Below are positions 38,617-48,002 of a stretch of DNA of 64,000 nt, piece by piece. Position 1 is the stretch's first letter; each line of letters starts with the position of its first letter. Below the pieces are notes generated by a model. That model ran no database searches. It saw only the letters and a program-made list of their open reading frames with translations, and had not been told where the DNA came from. Source of the stretch: Spartinivicinus ruber (GTDB lineage Bacteria > Pseudomonadota > Gammaproteobacteria > Pseudomonadales > Zooshikellaceae); assembly GCF_011009015.1 (NCBI RefSeq), contig NZ_CP048878.1:4556354-4620353 (forward strand), written 5' to 3'. The position numbers were made by a program, and so were the translations under genes.

Positions 38617-39437
38617 TTACTCAGTTACAACACCTGCCTTATCAAGGCCTGTATATTTTTCAAACAAGTCTTGATAGGTACCATCTGTAAGTAACTCAAA
38701 TAATACCATGTCAAATTTAGGGATAAGTGAGGTCTTTTCCGCACGCTTAGAAAAAGTCAAATAAGCAGCTCTAGCCGTTAACGGTACAGGCAATGTGATA
38801 ATGTTAGATAAATTTAACTGTTTTAGTAAGTATGCCCCTACATGACGATTAACCAGCACCATGTCAACTCGTTTTGCGGCTAACTTTTCAAAGTTCTGCT
38901 TAAAATCATTAACAGAACTAACCCTAAACCAGTGTTTACTCAATGCCTCATCAAACTCAGGCGATGTAGTAAATTCAGAGACTAAACCAATATTGCGTCC
39001 CTTTAGATCCTCTAGCGTATTAAATTGAAAGGGTCTGTCTTTATGCACAAAAAAAACTAAAGCAGACACATGAATAGGTACATTGGTATAGTCCATATAG
39101 GCTAACCGCTCTTCCGTTTTAAAAGCAGCTATCATGCAGTCCAAATTCCCCTTCTTGATCATGGCAAGCATACGACTCCAGGGAAATAAATTCAGTTTAG
39201 TTTTAATATTTAGCCGTTTGCCAATTTCATGGACAGCTCAACCTCAATCCCTTTTAACTGCCCATCCTCGATAAAACCAAAAGGCGCAAACTCGTTAGTA
39301 CCACATATTAACGTATCGGTTGGCTTAGCCCATACAACAGTTCCCATACTCAGTAACAAACAAGCTATAAATGGACGACTTATTCCTTGGTAAATACATT
39401 GAGCATATATAACCAGAAGAGCAAATAAAAAGTACAT
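38617..39437 (-). pseudogene. Family-3 extracellular solute-binding protein, frameshifted
   Basis: Two frames together make one SBP_bac_3 protein of about 273 residues. The first (from 39437) holds a hydrophobic leader and TLICGTNEFAPFGFIEDGQLKGIEVELSMKLA. At 39217-39219 an AAA run lacks one A; adding it continues with KRLNIKTKLNLFPWSRMLAMI and joins the second part (GNLDCMIAAFKTEERLAYM, LKGRNIGLVSEFTTSPEFDE). Such proteins bind polar amino acids or act as stand-alone sensors; no transporter genes adjoin. Homopolymer sequencing error is an alternative. Confidence 0.85.
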
Positions 39438-39477
39438 TTACTTACCCAATACTATTTTTATCCAATATCTACTACTG

Positions 39478-39816
39478 TCATCCAGCTAATTGCTCTAAAG
39501 CAATAAAGGCAAACTCTTGATCAAAAGCATTACCTTCAACATCTCCCGTTTTCACCAACATTTGGTTACAGTCAATGGAAATGATTAACGCATTAATTTG
39601 AGTGTTATCCCCTGTAATCGAAAAGTCTGTCCCCCCTGGTTGATAAACAGTCACCACTGCAGTAGGTGGCGATTGAAAATGCTGCTTAAAGTGAACCAAA
39701 TACAAGCCTTTTGACTTCTTAGAACTACTACGAATGCCACCAGTGGGGTTGGTAATAATCGTACCATTTGGGCTAATCCGTCCTGCAACTACTCTTACAC
39801 CATTTCCTGAAACCAT
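39478..39816 (-). CDS. Hypothetical beta-rich protein
   Basis: 112 residues, Gly/Thr/Ser-rich, probably beta-structured, with GLYLVHFKQHFQSPPTAVVTVYQPGG in the centre. GGAGAAG precedes the start. It resembles C-terminal modules of phage or secreted adhesive proteins in composition only; no family is claimed. Confidence 0.5.
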   Translation of the reverse strand: MVSGNGVRVVAGRISPNGTIITNPTGGIRSSSKKSKGLYLVHFKQHFQSPPTAVVTVYQPGGTDFSITGDNTQINALIISIDCNQMLVKTGDVEGNAFDQEFAFIALEQLAG

Positions 39817-40498
39817 ATGACTTCTCCAGAGTACAGTTAAACTTACCTATGACACCCACAATACCCTACGCACGAGGTATATTAAGAACACTACTAGTAA
39901 GAATAGCCAATTAACACATAACTGAAACTTAAATTAACCATATACCAAAGCAACACATTGCTATTGTTTAAGTCAACACTATCAGCTACCCTCCTCTATC
40001 TACCATACAACCCAAGTTACCTATAAAAATCTGTGAAGCGATAGATCGATATTTCGGAAGACTTTTACACAGTTGATGACTCCATGAAAAAGGATGGTTT
40101 TGTAAGCACTTGTTTAGAATAGGGAACTGGTCAGAGTTACTAGATTCAAACCTGCGCCCCTTGCCTCCCGAAGCCAACAAAAAACAGGTACACTCCACAA
40201 CTACCTGTTTTTACTATAATTTTATTGGCATTTTAATTGCCGACAAGGGTATTTTTAACTGAATTTAGATAAAGTTAGGCACAGTATTAAATTATAACTG
40301 AGGCTTGTTTAGTTCTGAATGGAAGTAGCTGCATTTATGCTTAATAAGGGGCTTAAGTAAAACAATATAGATTGCCCCCTATTTTTTGTATTTTCTTGGT
40401 AAACATGTATATGTTCGACATACTTACCAAGGATATACAGACTTTTTACTTTTCTTTTTTTTATCACAATAGACAATTACTTCAGTTATATCATTGCT
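39817..40498. other. Gene-free region left of the first IS1595 copy
   Basis: About 680 bases. A hairpin (AAAAACAGGTA/TACCTGTTTTT) lies at 40180-40212. Beside it, on the minus strand near 40130-40175, GGTTTGAATC is followed by CTCTGACCA, reminiscent of a degenerate tRNA 3' end. No cloverleaf could be built. Confidence 0.4.
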
Positions 40499-40506
40499 TA
40501 TTTTTT

Positions 40507-41537
40507 CCTAATTATCACTATACCTAAGCCATTAACTGCTGTATATTTGAACAGCATGGAAACTTAATTGAGAAGGTATAAATAATGGCTATCAACAAAG
40601 TTCAATTTCAAAAAGGCCTGAGTTTAAACGAGTTTCTCAAACAATATGGTACAGAAGAACAATGCTTTAATACCTTATACAAATTGCGATGGCCAGAAGG
40701 TTTTCAGTGCCCCAATTGTGGATACGACAAATGCTGTCAACTCACTACTAGAAAGCTTCAGCAGTGCTATAAATGTCACCAGCAAACATCTGTAACTGCA
40801 GGTACTATCTTTGAATCAACCAAATTACCATTAAAGACTTGGTTCCAAGGGATGTATTTGATCTCCCAAGACAAAAAAGGTATATCAGCCATAGAATTAC
40901 ATCGCCATTTAGGTATTTCCTATCAAGCTGCCTGGAGAATGAAACATAAGCTCATGAAAGTGATGCAAGAAAGAGAAGGCACCAAGCAATTGTCGGGTTT
41001 TATTGAAATTGATGATGCCTATCTTGGTGGTGAGCGTACAGGTTGCAAAAGAGGTAGGGGAGCAGATGGGAAAATACCTTTTGTAGCAGCCGTAGAAACA
41101 ACAAAACAAGGTCAACCGACACGAATTAAACTGAGCATTTTAAAAGGGTTTAATAAAGAAGAGATAACGGCTTGGAGTAGGCAGAATTTGGCCAAGGGCA
41201 GTACCGTAATCTCCGATGGACTGGCCTGTTTTAATGGTGTCATAGAAGCAGGTTGTCTTCATGATAAAATTGTATGCGGTGGTGGTCGTGCATCAGTAGA
41301 GGAACCTGAATTTTATTGGGTTAACACCATCCTTGGAAACTTAAAAAGTGCTTTACGTAGTACTTATCATGCTATTCGCGCTAAATATGCACAACGTTAT
41401 CTTGCTGAATTTCAGTATCGATTTAATCGAAGATTTAGCTTAGTAGAATTTATTCCTAGGCTAGCATTTGTAGCACTGAGAACACCTCCACTACCAGGTA
41501 AGCTACTAAATATAGCTTAGGTATGATGATAATTAGG
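40507..41537 (+). mobile_element. IS1595-type insertion sequence, copy 1
   Basis: 1031 bp. Terminal inverted repeats CCTAATTATCAC.ATACC and their complement at the right end agree at about 21 of 23 positions. It is flanked by the 8-bp direct repeat TATTTTTT at 40499-40506 and 41538-41545, the duplication length typical of IS1595. It encodes one transposase. A second copy of the same length lies at 50575-51605 in the opposite orientation. Confidence 0.93.
40585..41520 (+). CDS. IS1595-family transposase
   Basis: 311 residues. An N-terminal zinc-ribbon (CPNCGYDKC, then CYKCHQQTS) is followed by the DDE-type nuclease domain starting FIEIDDAYLGGER, as in ISXO2/IS1595 transposases. It is encoded within matching inverted repeats and is identical in protein sequence to the copy at 50592-51527, so it is probably recently active. 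Confidence 0.93.
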   Translation: MAINKVQFQKGLSLNEFLKQYGTEEQCFNTLYKLRWPEGFQCPNCGYDKCCQLTTRKLQQCYKCHQQTSVTAGTIFESTKLPLKTWFQGMYLISQDKKGISAIELHRHLGISYQAAWRMKHKLMKVMQEREGTKQLSGFIEIDDAYLGGERTGCKRGRGADGKIPFVAAVETTKQGQPTRIKLSILKGFNKEEITAWSRQNLAKGSTVISDGLACFNGVIEAGCLHDKIVCGGGRASVEEPEFYWVNTILGNLKSALRSTYHAIRAKYAQRYLAEFQYRFNRRFSLVEFIPRLAFVALRTPPLPGKLLNIA

Positions 41538-41660
41538 TATTTTTTTATATAGACGTTTTCTTGTTATGGAGCTTGGTGGTCCCCAGGGTGGTACAGACAT
41601 TCTTATAATCCTTCACTAGATATCTAAAAGTTAATATCTGAGTTAAACCAACCGTCATTG

Positions 41661-41810
41661 ATGACAGATGAGATTGGTCATGTGAGCATAGAAGAGTATA
41701 AGGAGTTAAAAAATAAATATTTAAAAGTGACTATCAAAGCTATAGAAATGGAGCAAGCTTTACGCACAATTAATAGAGCATCAACTATTGCTCTTTTGGA
41801 TGAGTGTTAA
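41661..41810 (+). CDS. Candidate 49-residue protein
   Basis: ATG to TAA, with a charged helical pattern (SIEEYKELKNKYLKVT). The ribosome site is weak. It may be a small gene or a remnant. Confidence 0.3.
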   Translation: MTDEIGHVSIEEYKELKNKYLKVTIKAIEMEQALRTINRASTIALLDEC

Positions 41811-41828
41811 CATCGAAGAATAAGTTAT

Positions 41829-41859
41829 CTTGGTTAGCTATGGTGTTGAAGTACATAGC
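41829..41859 (-). repeat. 31-base dispersed repeat, copy 1
   Basis: On the minus strand it reads GCTATGTACTTCAACACC followed by ATAGCTAACCAAG. It matches 56484-56514 (plus strand) at 29 of 31 positions. The two copies are inverted relative to each other and bracket the accessory region. Confidence 0.7.
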
Positions 41860-42147
41860 AAGCCGAAAAATAAGCTGTAAGTAACCGTGTTTAGTCTTGC
41901 TTCCAACCACATCATATAGCAGGCCCAATATTGGGTTAGCTTTCCTTTCTTATTCATTTTTCATGTTCAATGTCAAGCTTGGTTGAGTGGTATTTTCTAC
42001 GTAATTACCGACCTATTATTCATCAAACTTTTCCAACAATATCAGTAAAATAACCCATATTTATAATACTCGAAATTGATTGAACATTAATCAATTTTAA
42101 GTAGAATGCTCGGTTTATCACAAAATCCTTTTCAGGCTGTTGTTTAT

Positions 42148-43635
42148 ATGAAAAAAGTATCCATCCTTTTATTGAGCTTGCTAAGCACAAGCATTTCTCT
42201 AGCACAGAACAAATTACCCGAAGGCATGTGGGGCGTTAGCGGAACTTACGCAGGAGCGTGGCCTACTCTGCAAGCGGCTTGTGCTGCAAATAAACAGTGG
42301 TATGAAGAAAAATTTGCTATATGGCATAAGGGCCGACCTGATAGGCCTTATGGTAAATTTATTGATAAAGGATACACCTACCCTCTTAAGACTACAAAAC
42401 GATTGATTGGCCACTGCCATTATGATTATTTTGATGGAGTTACGTGGTGGCGAAATAAAAAAATTCAGTTTTCTAGATCTATTTTATTGTCTCCTAAAGA
42501 AAATGGTTCAAGCAGTTGTACTGCTCCAAACACCACACCAAGTGTAGGCCAGCCTATCCGCATTTCTACGGGAAATATGTACCATATTGATGTTGATATT
42601 CCAGGGGAAATTCCTGTATCACGCACATATAATAGTAACACCGGTTTTTGGTCTCATAATTTTTCTACACGGCTTATGATAGTGAAAGGTGAGCAGCAAA
42701 TAGGATTGCAACTTCACGACGGTAAATACTATCAGTTTACTTTAGTTAATTCCGAATGGACCAGTGATCCAGATGTTTTTCATAAACTAGAGCCCACTCA
42801 GGAAAATGGAGCTAAGTGGAAAGTTCTTTTTAGTGACAATCATCAAGCTTGGTTTGATGAAAAAGGACGGCTTCTTAAACAAAAGTGGTTGGGTGGTAAA
42901 ACATATAACTATCATTATGAATCTGATAATACAGTCATCACGGATAATCAAGGAAATGAGTTAACACTAAAATATAACAATAAATTTCAATTAATTGAAG
43001 CCAAAGCTGATAATAATTATCAGATTACTTACCAGTATGATGCGAGAGGACGACTAACCACAGTCGCTTATCCTGACAATAAAACGCGTCGTTTTCACTA
43101 TGATGATGAGCGCTTTCCATTTTACTTAACAGCAGTGACTGATAAGCGAGGTGTTAAATCACTTCAGTGGGAATATGACGAAAAAGGACGTGCGATAGTT
43201 AGTGAAATAGCCAATGGTAAAGAGCATTATAGTTTAGCTTATGGTGATAACCAAACGACTGTCACTAACCCTCTAGGCAAGAAAACAACTTATTATTTTA
43301 AAAATTATCATGGCGTGAATAATGTTATCAAAGTAGAAGGTCACGCATCAGCTAACTGCGCGGCAGCCAATAAGAATTACGAATATTTTGATAATGGGTT
43401 ATTAAAATCCAAAACCGACTGGCAAGGGGTTAAAACAACCTATCAATATAATGATCGTGGTTTAGAAACTGAAAAAACAGAAGCAGCAGGTACACCACAA
43501 GCTCGAACAGTATCCACGGAATGGCACGAAACCTTTAGTTTACCAGTAAAGGTGACAGAGCCAGGTAAAACCTCCACTTATGAATATAGCGATAAAGGCC
43601 AGCTAACAAGTCAACGGCAGGAAAGCGCTAAATAA
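42148..43635 (+). CDS. Secreted RHS-repeat protein, N-terminal component
   Basis: 495 residues from the ATG at 42148, which opens a Sec signal peptide (MKKVSILLLSLLSTS, cleavage near SLAQ). Residues around 150-190 match the RHS N-terminal domain (GQPIRISTGNMYHIDVDIPGEIPVSRTYNS, DUF6531-like). YD-type repeats follow (YQYDARGRLTTV, YQYNDRGLETEK) and run to the stop. The gene ends inside the repeat series, and a second secreted RHS gene begins 76 bases later. The two together make the content of one ordinary RHS toxin, so they may be two chains of one shell or a split gene. Confidence 0.82.
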   Translation: MKKVSILLLSLLSTSISLAQNKLPEGMWGVSGTYAGAWPTLQAACAANKQWYEEKFAIWHKGRPDRPYGKFIDKGYTYPLKTTKRLIGHCHYDYFDGVTWWRNKKIQFSRSILLSPKENGSSSCTAPNTTPSVGQPIRISTGNMYHIDVDIPGEIPVSRTYNSNTGFWSHNFSTRLMIVKGEQQIGLQLHDGKYYQFTLVNSEWTSDPDVFHKLEPTQENGAKWKVLFSDNHQAWFDEKGRLLKQKWLGGKTYNYHYESDNTVITDNQGNELTLKYNNKFQLIEAKADNNYQITYQYDARGRLTTVAYPDNKTRRFHYDDERFPFYLTAVTDKRGVKSLQWEYDEKGRAIVSEIANGKEHYSLAYGDNQTTVTNPLGKKTTYYFKNYHGVNNVIKVEGHASANCAAANKNYEYFDNGLLKSKTDWQGVKTTYQYNDRGLETEKTEAAGTPQARTVSTEWHETFSLPVKVTEPGKTSTYEYSDKGQLTSQRQESAK

Positions 43636-43655
43636 AATCAATTAATTTAAATTGC

Positions 43656-43675
43656 TAGGCGGTTCACGACCGCCT
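43656..43675 (+). promoter_or_regulatory. Hairpin between the two RHS genes
   Basis: AGGCGGT and ACCGCCT pair around TCACG, with GGCCAGGTTTTAAATTTATTTT following. It could be a weak terminator or a control element setting the ratio of the two RHS products. Confidence 0.45.
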
Positions 43676-43711
43676 TGGCCAGGTTTTAAATTTATTTTGA
43701 GTAGTAATATT

Positions 43712-46381
43712 ATGCAGTTTAAACAGACTTTATTAGCCGGGGCGTTATCGTTATTTATTTCCCCGTTAGCGCTTTCAGGTGCGAGCAGTACCACCAGTTA
43801 TCAATACAACGATCAGGGCAATGTTACGCAAATTGATGGCCCACGTACAGATGTGCAGGACATTACCCAATTTAGCTACAACGACAAAGGGCAATTAGCC
43901 GAAGTTGTTAATGCATTAGGGCATTCCACACAATTATCTAACCATAATGTCTTTGGTAATCCCCAGAAAATTACCGATGCGAATGGCACAGTCACTCACC
44001 TGTCTTATGATGAGATGGGCCAATTAACCCAATCCATTATTAAAAGTGCAGCGGGCGATATCACTACGCGCTTTGAATACGATGCTATTGGCCAAGTGAC
44101 GGCGGTTTATTTACCGAATGGTAGCGAACTGCATTATGAATACGATGGAGCGAAACGTTTAACCGCTATTCAAAATGGCTTAGGCGAACGCATCGAATAT
44201 CAACACGATAATGCCGGGAATATTACCAAGCAGGTTGTTAAATCTTCAACCGGTGCAGTAGTGAGCCAATTTAGCCAGGCTTATGATGAAATAAGTAGAC
44301 TGTTAAAGTCTGTTGGCGCTAATGGCCAAACCAGCCGGTTTGAATACGATAAAAACAGCAATACAACAGGTGCTACTAACCCTCGTAATTATAAAAGCGG
44401 TAATGCATATGATGCGTTAAATCGGTTAGTCACTAGCACTGATGCATTAAACCAAAACACCCAATTTAAATACGACTCGCAAGATAATTTAACCCATGTC
44501 ACTGACCCGCGTGGTGTTACCACTACTTATCAATATGATGGCTTAGGCCGTTTAGTTAAAGAAATTAGCCCAAGCAGTGGTGAAACGGTTTATAGCCATG
44601 ATGCCGCCGGTAACATTACTCAAAAAGTCGATGGCCGTGGTGTTGTTACCAAATACAGCTATGACGCTTTAAACCGTCAAACCAGCCGGTCTTATCCTGC
44701 TAGCCCTGAGTTGAATGTTACTTATCTTTATGATGGCACCAACGATGGTAACAAAGGCATTGGCCGTTTAACTGGCATTCAGGACCAGTCAGGCTTAATT
44801 GCTTACCAATATGATGACCGGGGCAATGTCACCAAAACTATGCGCTCGGTTAGCTTGAATGGTAAGGATCAATTCTTTGGCGTGGCTTATGGCTACAACC
44901 TGGCTAATCAGCTGACCCGTATTCAATACCCCTCTGGTTTAACCATCAGCTACCAACGCAATAGTAATGGGCAAGTTAACCAAGTCACGGGACAATTTAA
45001 GGGAAGTGATCAGGTCATTAATTTAGCCAACAATATTGGCTATGTACCCTTTGGCCCTGTACAACAATTGACGTGGGGTAACGGTAAAACCTTAAACCGC
45101 CAATACGATCAGGATTTACAGTTAATTCAGCAAACGGTACAAGGCATCCAAGAGCTGAATTACCAGTACGATCCTAATGGTAATATTACCGGCATTGATA
45201 ACTTATTAGCCCAGCAAAATAACAGTAGCTACGGTTACGATGCCTTAGACCGCTTAATCGAAGAGCAAGCCAACTACGGTCGTAAAACCTATGAGTATGA
45301 CCCGGTCGGTAACCGCACCAAGCGTACAACCGAAAAAGCCGGTAAAACTGAAACCCAAAAACTAACTTATGCCGAAAACAGCAACCGCTTAATCAAGCAT
45401 GAAGAAAGCAATGTCAGTTATGACGGCATGGGCAATACCCAAAATAATGGTAATGGTTTACAGCTCCAATATGATGGTCAAGGGCGACTAAAAGCCGTTG
45501 TTAAAGGTGGGAATACACAAGCTGAATACCGTTATAACGCGATTGGCGAGCGAATCGTTAAAGAGCTTGGCAACCAAACCGTTATTTATAGCTACGACCA
45601 AAACGGGCAACTGTTAGAAGAAGCTTATTACAACGCTAGCAATAAACTGTTCTACACCCGTAACTATGCGTGGTTAGGTACTCAGCCCATAGCTATGTTA
45701 GAGCAATGGCTAAACGACAAAGGCCAAAGCACAAAACAGCAAGTTGCGTATATCCACAGTGATCACCTCAACACCCCACGGGTTGCTACCAATAAAGCAG
45801 GCCAAGCAATCTGGCAGTGGCAATCAGATGCGTTTGGGGTTGGCGTAGCCAATGAAGATGTGGATGGCAATGGCCAGAAAACAGTGGTTGCATTGCGTTT
45901 TCCTGGGCAGGTTTTTGACCCAGAGTCAGGGCTACACTACAACTATTATAGAGACTACGATCCAACACTTGGACGGTACATCGAAAGTGATCCGATTGGG
46001 TTAAATGGTGGCTTAAATACTTATGCTTATGTTGATGCTAACCCAGTTTTGTATGTAGATCCATTAGGTCTTGTAAAGTGTACTTGTAAGGCAAAAAACT
46101 CAGGAGGTGTTGGAGAAGTAAATGGAGTTAAGCAGTGTGCCTACTCTTGTACCTCTGAAGATGGGCTGGAGTTTAACTTTACTGGTGATGGCCATAATCT
46201 AACACATGGTGATGTGTGCAGAGGAGCAGATTGGGATACTACAGTACGAGGTGAGAATCTTTCAAATGTAACTAGAAGTTTAGATAATTTCCAAGTGGAT
46301 ACTGATGATTATTGGTTTTGGCAAAGTAACTTTCAAAAACAAACAGAAAGTGCTTATAATAAAGCAAAAGATTCTAAATAA
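43712..46381 (+). CDS. Secreted RHS-repeat protein with variable C-terminal tip (candidate toxin)
   Basis: 889 residues from the ATG at 43712, with its own Sec signal peptide (MQFKQTLLAGALSLFISPLALS). Many YD repeats occupy residues 25-700. The RHS-associated core follows: YIHSDHLNTPRVATN, SGLHYNYYRDYDPTLGRYIESDPIGLNGG and VDPLGL ending at residue 787. Beyond that boundary lies a 102-residue tip with several Cys (CTCKA, CAYSC, DVCRGADWD) that I do not recognise. In RHS toxins this position holds the exchangeable toxic domain, released by core autoproteolysis. A membrane protein encoded just downstream is the likely immunity partner. Confidence 0.85.
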   Translation: MQFKQTLLAGALSLFISPLALSGASSTTSYQYNDQGNVTQIDGPRTDVQDITQFSYNDKGQLAEVVNALGHSTQLSNHNVFGNPQKITDANGTVTHLSYDEMGQLTQSIIKSAAGDITTRFEYDAIGQVTAVYLPNGSELHYEYDGAKRLTAIQNGLGERIEYQHDNAGNITKQVVKSSTGAVVSQFSQAYDEISRLLKSVGANGQTSRFEYDKNSNTTGATNPRNYKSGNAYDALNRLVTSTDALNQNTQFKYDSQDNLTHVTDPRGVTTTYQYDGLGRLVKEISPSSGETVYSHDAAGNITQKVDGRGVVTKYSYDALNRQTSRSYPASPELNVTYLYDGTNDGNKGIGRLTGIQDQSGLIAYQYDDRGNVTKTMRSVSLNGKDQFFGVAYGYNLANQLTRIQYPSGLTISYQRNSNGQVNQVTGQFKGSDQVINLANNIGYVPFGPVQQLTWGNGKTLNRQYDQDLQLIQQTVQGIQELNYQYDPNGNITGIDNLLAQQNNSSYGYDALDRLIEEQANYGRKTYEYDPVGNRTKRTTEKAGKTETQKLTYAENSNRLIKHEESNVSYDGMGNTQNNGNGLQLQYDGQGRLKAVVKGGNTQAEYRYNAIGERIVKELGNQTVIYSYDQNGQLLEEAYYNASNKLFYTRNYAWLGTQPIAMLEQWLNDKGQSTKQQVAYIHSDHLNTPRVATNKAGQAIWQWQSDAFGVGVANEDVDGNGQKTVVALRFPGQVFDPESGLHYNYYRDYDPTLGRYIESDPIGLNGGLNTYAYVDANPVLYVDPLGLVKCTCKAKNSGGVGEVNGVKQCAYSCTSEDGLEFNFTGDGHNLTHGDVCRGADWDTTVRGENLSNVTRSLDNFQVDTDDYWFWQSNFQKQTESAYNKAKDSK

Positions 46382-46428
46382 TACAGATGGGTCACTTTAG
46401 ATAGAATATTAAACTGATAGCTATAAAT

Positions 46429-46956
46429 TTGTTATATGTAGTTGTCAGTTACTTTCTGAAAGTGGATTTCCGAAATTTTATAGCCTATAAAGTTTATTGT
46501 AAATTTATGCAACTTAACATGACATTATGGCTGTTAATGAATACAGTTTTTATATATGTATATGCTATATATGATTTAAGCTTGGTATTTCAGTTAGGAA
46601 TGTGGACAGCAGGTGTTACTAGTAAGTATTGGGGAGGGGGATTAATTATAGGACAAGCCTTACTTTTAATCTCGATGTTTAAAGGGAGTATGAGACCATT
46701 AGCAATTTTTATTAACTCCCCTTTAATTGTTGTCTTGTATATAAAGCTAATTTATTATTTGATTTTGGGTTTTTTGATTAGCTTTTCTGAGAGTATCTTT
46801 TTTGGATTTATGCTAAATGCCTCTGTTGTTTTTTTATATTCTTTGCTTGCTGTAAGAGTACTTAGAATCAAAGTCTATAGTTTCTGTATTCTTGTAATGG
46901 CTTTTTCTCTTATACCAATTTCTTATCAGTTTGTGCGCTATACAATGTTACCTTAA
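46429..46956 (+). CDS. Multi-spanning membrane protein, candidate immunity protein
   Basis: 175 residues if begun at TTG 46429, or 149 from the ATG at 46507; neither has a clear ribosome site. About four to six hydrophobic helices are predicted by eye, with hardly any soluble part. It directly follows the RHS tip-encoding gene by 47 bases and shares its AT-rich composition. This is the standard place for an immunity gene. A membrane immunity protein would suit a toxin acting at or across the inner membrane. No family was recognised. Confidence 0.6.
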   Translation: MLYVVVSYFLKVDFRNFIAYKVYCKFMQLNMTLWLLMNTVFIYVYAIYDLSLVFQLGMWTAGVTSKYWGGGLIIGQALLLISMFKGSMRPLAIFINSPLIVVLYIKLIYYLILGFLISFSESIFFGFMLNASVVFLYSLLAVRVLRIKVYSFCILVMAFSLIPISYQFVRYTMLP

Positions 46957-47389
46957 TCATTTTCACTCTTATTGAAAGGTAACAGGTGGAAGGGCATAAT
47001 AAGTGTTGGAAGTTACACATCGTTTCTATTTACATGTAGCGAACCAAATTACCTCCATACTTTTTACCAAAGTATTGGTCGTACGGTTTGGTAATCTAAG
47101 TAGGTAATCCCCTGCTAATCAGTGGGCTTGCCTGCATTCCCTTCCCATCGATTTATTGCCTCATTCATCTACTTCATCAGAGTAACAGTGTTTTTTATAT
47201 AATCTCATTGTCGTTTGTCGATGGGCTTTCAGGATAGGCTTTGTAGCATCTTGAGTTAAGGTGAGTAGATTAAGGTGAAGAGGTAGTAAGCCTCACAAAT
47301 TAAAGTAGTATAAATATTTTTCAGGTAATGAAGTATCCTTCTATACTAGAAAAAATACCTATAACACAACATCAAATAGTGGCCGAGTT
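46957..47389. other. Gene-free region between the RHS locus and the cassette array
   Basis: About 430 bases. No further attC-like site or coding frame was found, so the array seems to end near 47390. Confidence 0.35.
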
Positions 47390-47758
47390 TTACCCACTGA
47401 GTTTCGTATAATAGGTAAGCACTTCTGAATAAACACCATTAGCGCCAACTTTGATAAGGCCACTACCCTTAATTGGTGTACCCGGAATGCCCCACCAACA
47501 CCAGGCAGTAAAAATACTTCCTTCTTCTTTGGTAAGCACTTCCGATGCCTCTACTAGTGGATTTGGTAGTTGACCGTCGCAAAGAGAAGCTACTACTTTC
47601 TTTAATTCTTCAAAATATTCCATAAATTCACTTTTCGAAACCATGCCATGATTGGGGTCATCAAGAGTGTAGTCTGTCGCTGTTGCTTTCAAAATTAGTT
47701 CTGCATCTCCCTTACCCCAACCTTCCAGATATGTATTTAAATGTTCTGAAGCACTCAT
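47390..47758 (-). CDS. SnoaL/NTF2-like protein (cassette gene)
   Basis: 122 residues forming one cone-shaped NTF2-like fold: HLNTYLEGWGKGDAELILKATATDYTLDDPNHG at the start and a Trp-rich strand WCWWGIPGTPIKGSGLIKV. Members are small enzymes or binding proteins; the substrate is not readable. AGGAAG precedes the ATG. It lies ten bases after the 68-residue gene, both downstream of attC-like site A, and so is probably part of a two-gene cassette. Confidence 0.75.
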   Translation of the reverse strand: MSASEHLNTYLEGWGKGDAELILKATATDYTLDDPNHGMVSKSEFMEYFEELKKVVASLCDGQLPNPLVEASEVLTKEEGSIFTAWCWWGIPGTPIKGSGLIKVGANGVYSEVLTYYTKLSG

Positions 47759-47768
47759 TTTAATCTTC

Positions 47769-47975
47769 CTAAGTTTTAGCTTTAATCGTCTTAATGCTTT
47801 GAATTACAGGATCTTTTAGCTCTTGGTCAAATTGTGCAAAAAGAACCCTTTTTGTCTCTAAAAAAGATATGTATTCCACCACATCTTGCTTTTCAGGATT
47901 ATTAAGGAGCGATTTAACAGCACCACCGATAGTTACTATGTCGCCAACTAAAGATACTAACGTAAGGAATCTCAT
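47769..47975 (-). CDS. Small hypothetical protein (cassette gene)
   Basis: 68 residues with a hydrophobic N-terminal third (FLTLVSLVGDIVTIGGAV) and a charged remainder. A good GGAGAG ribosome site supports it. It is the first gene after attC-like site A on the minus strand and is followed closely by the NTF2-like gene. The function is unknown. Confidence 0.6.
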   Translation of the reverse strand: MRFLTLVSLVGDIVTIGGAVKSLLNNPEKQDVVEYISFLETKRVLFAQFDQELKDPVIQSIKTIKAKT

Positions 47976-48002
47976 TATGTTCTCTCCACGAACTCACCCT
48001 AT

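Larger units (their letters stand above)
41546..42147. other. Intergenic region between IS1595 and the RHS locus
   Basis: About 600 bases. It holds a 49-codon candidate frame and one copy of a 31-base dispersed repeat (separate entries). No promoter was identified with confidence. Confidence 0.4.

Noticed and set aside
39986-40198. A 70-residue minus-strand protein
   Set aside because: Its sequence (KGRRFES) looks like translation of a tRNA T-arm; it is not a credible gene.
43650-43690. attC site between the RHS genes
   Set aside because: The stem is a short simple hairpin without AAC/GTT boxes or the asymmetric second arm pair.
46957-47389. A further attC-like site after the NTF2-like gene
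   Set aside because: GTGTTATAGG occurs downstream of the stop but no pairing partner arms were found.
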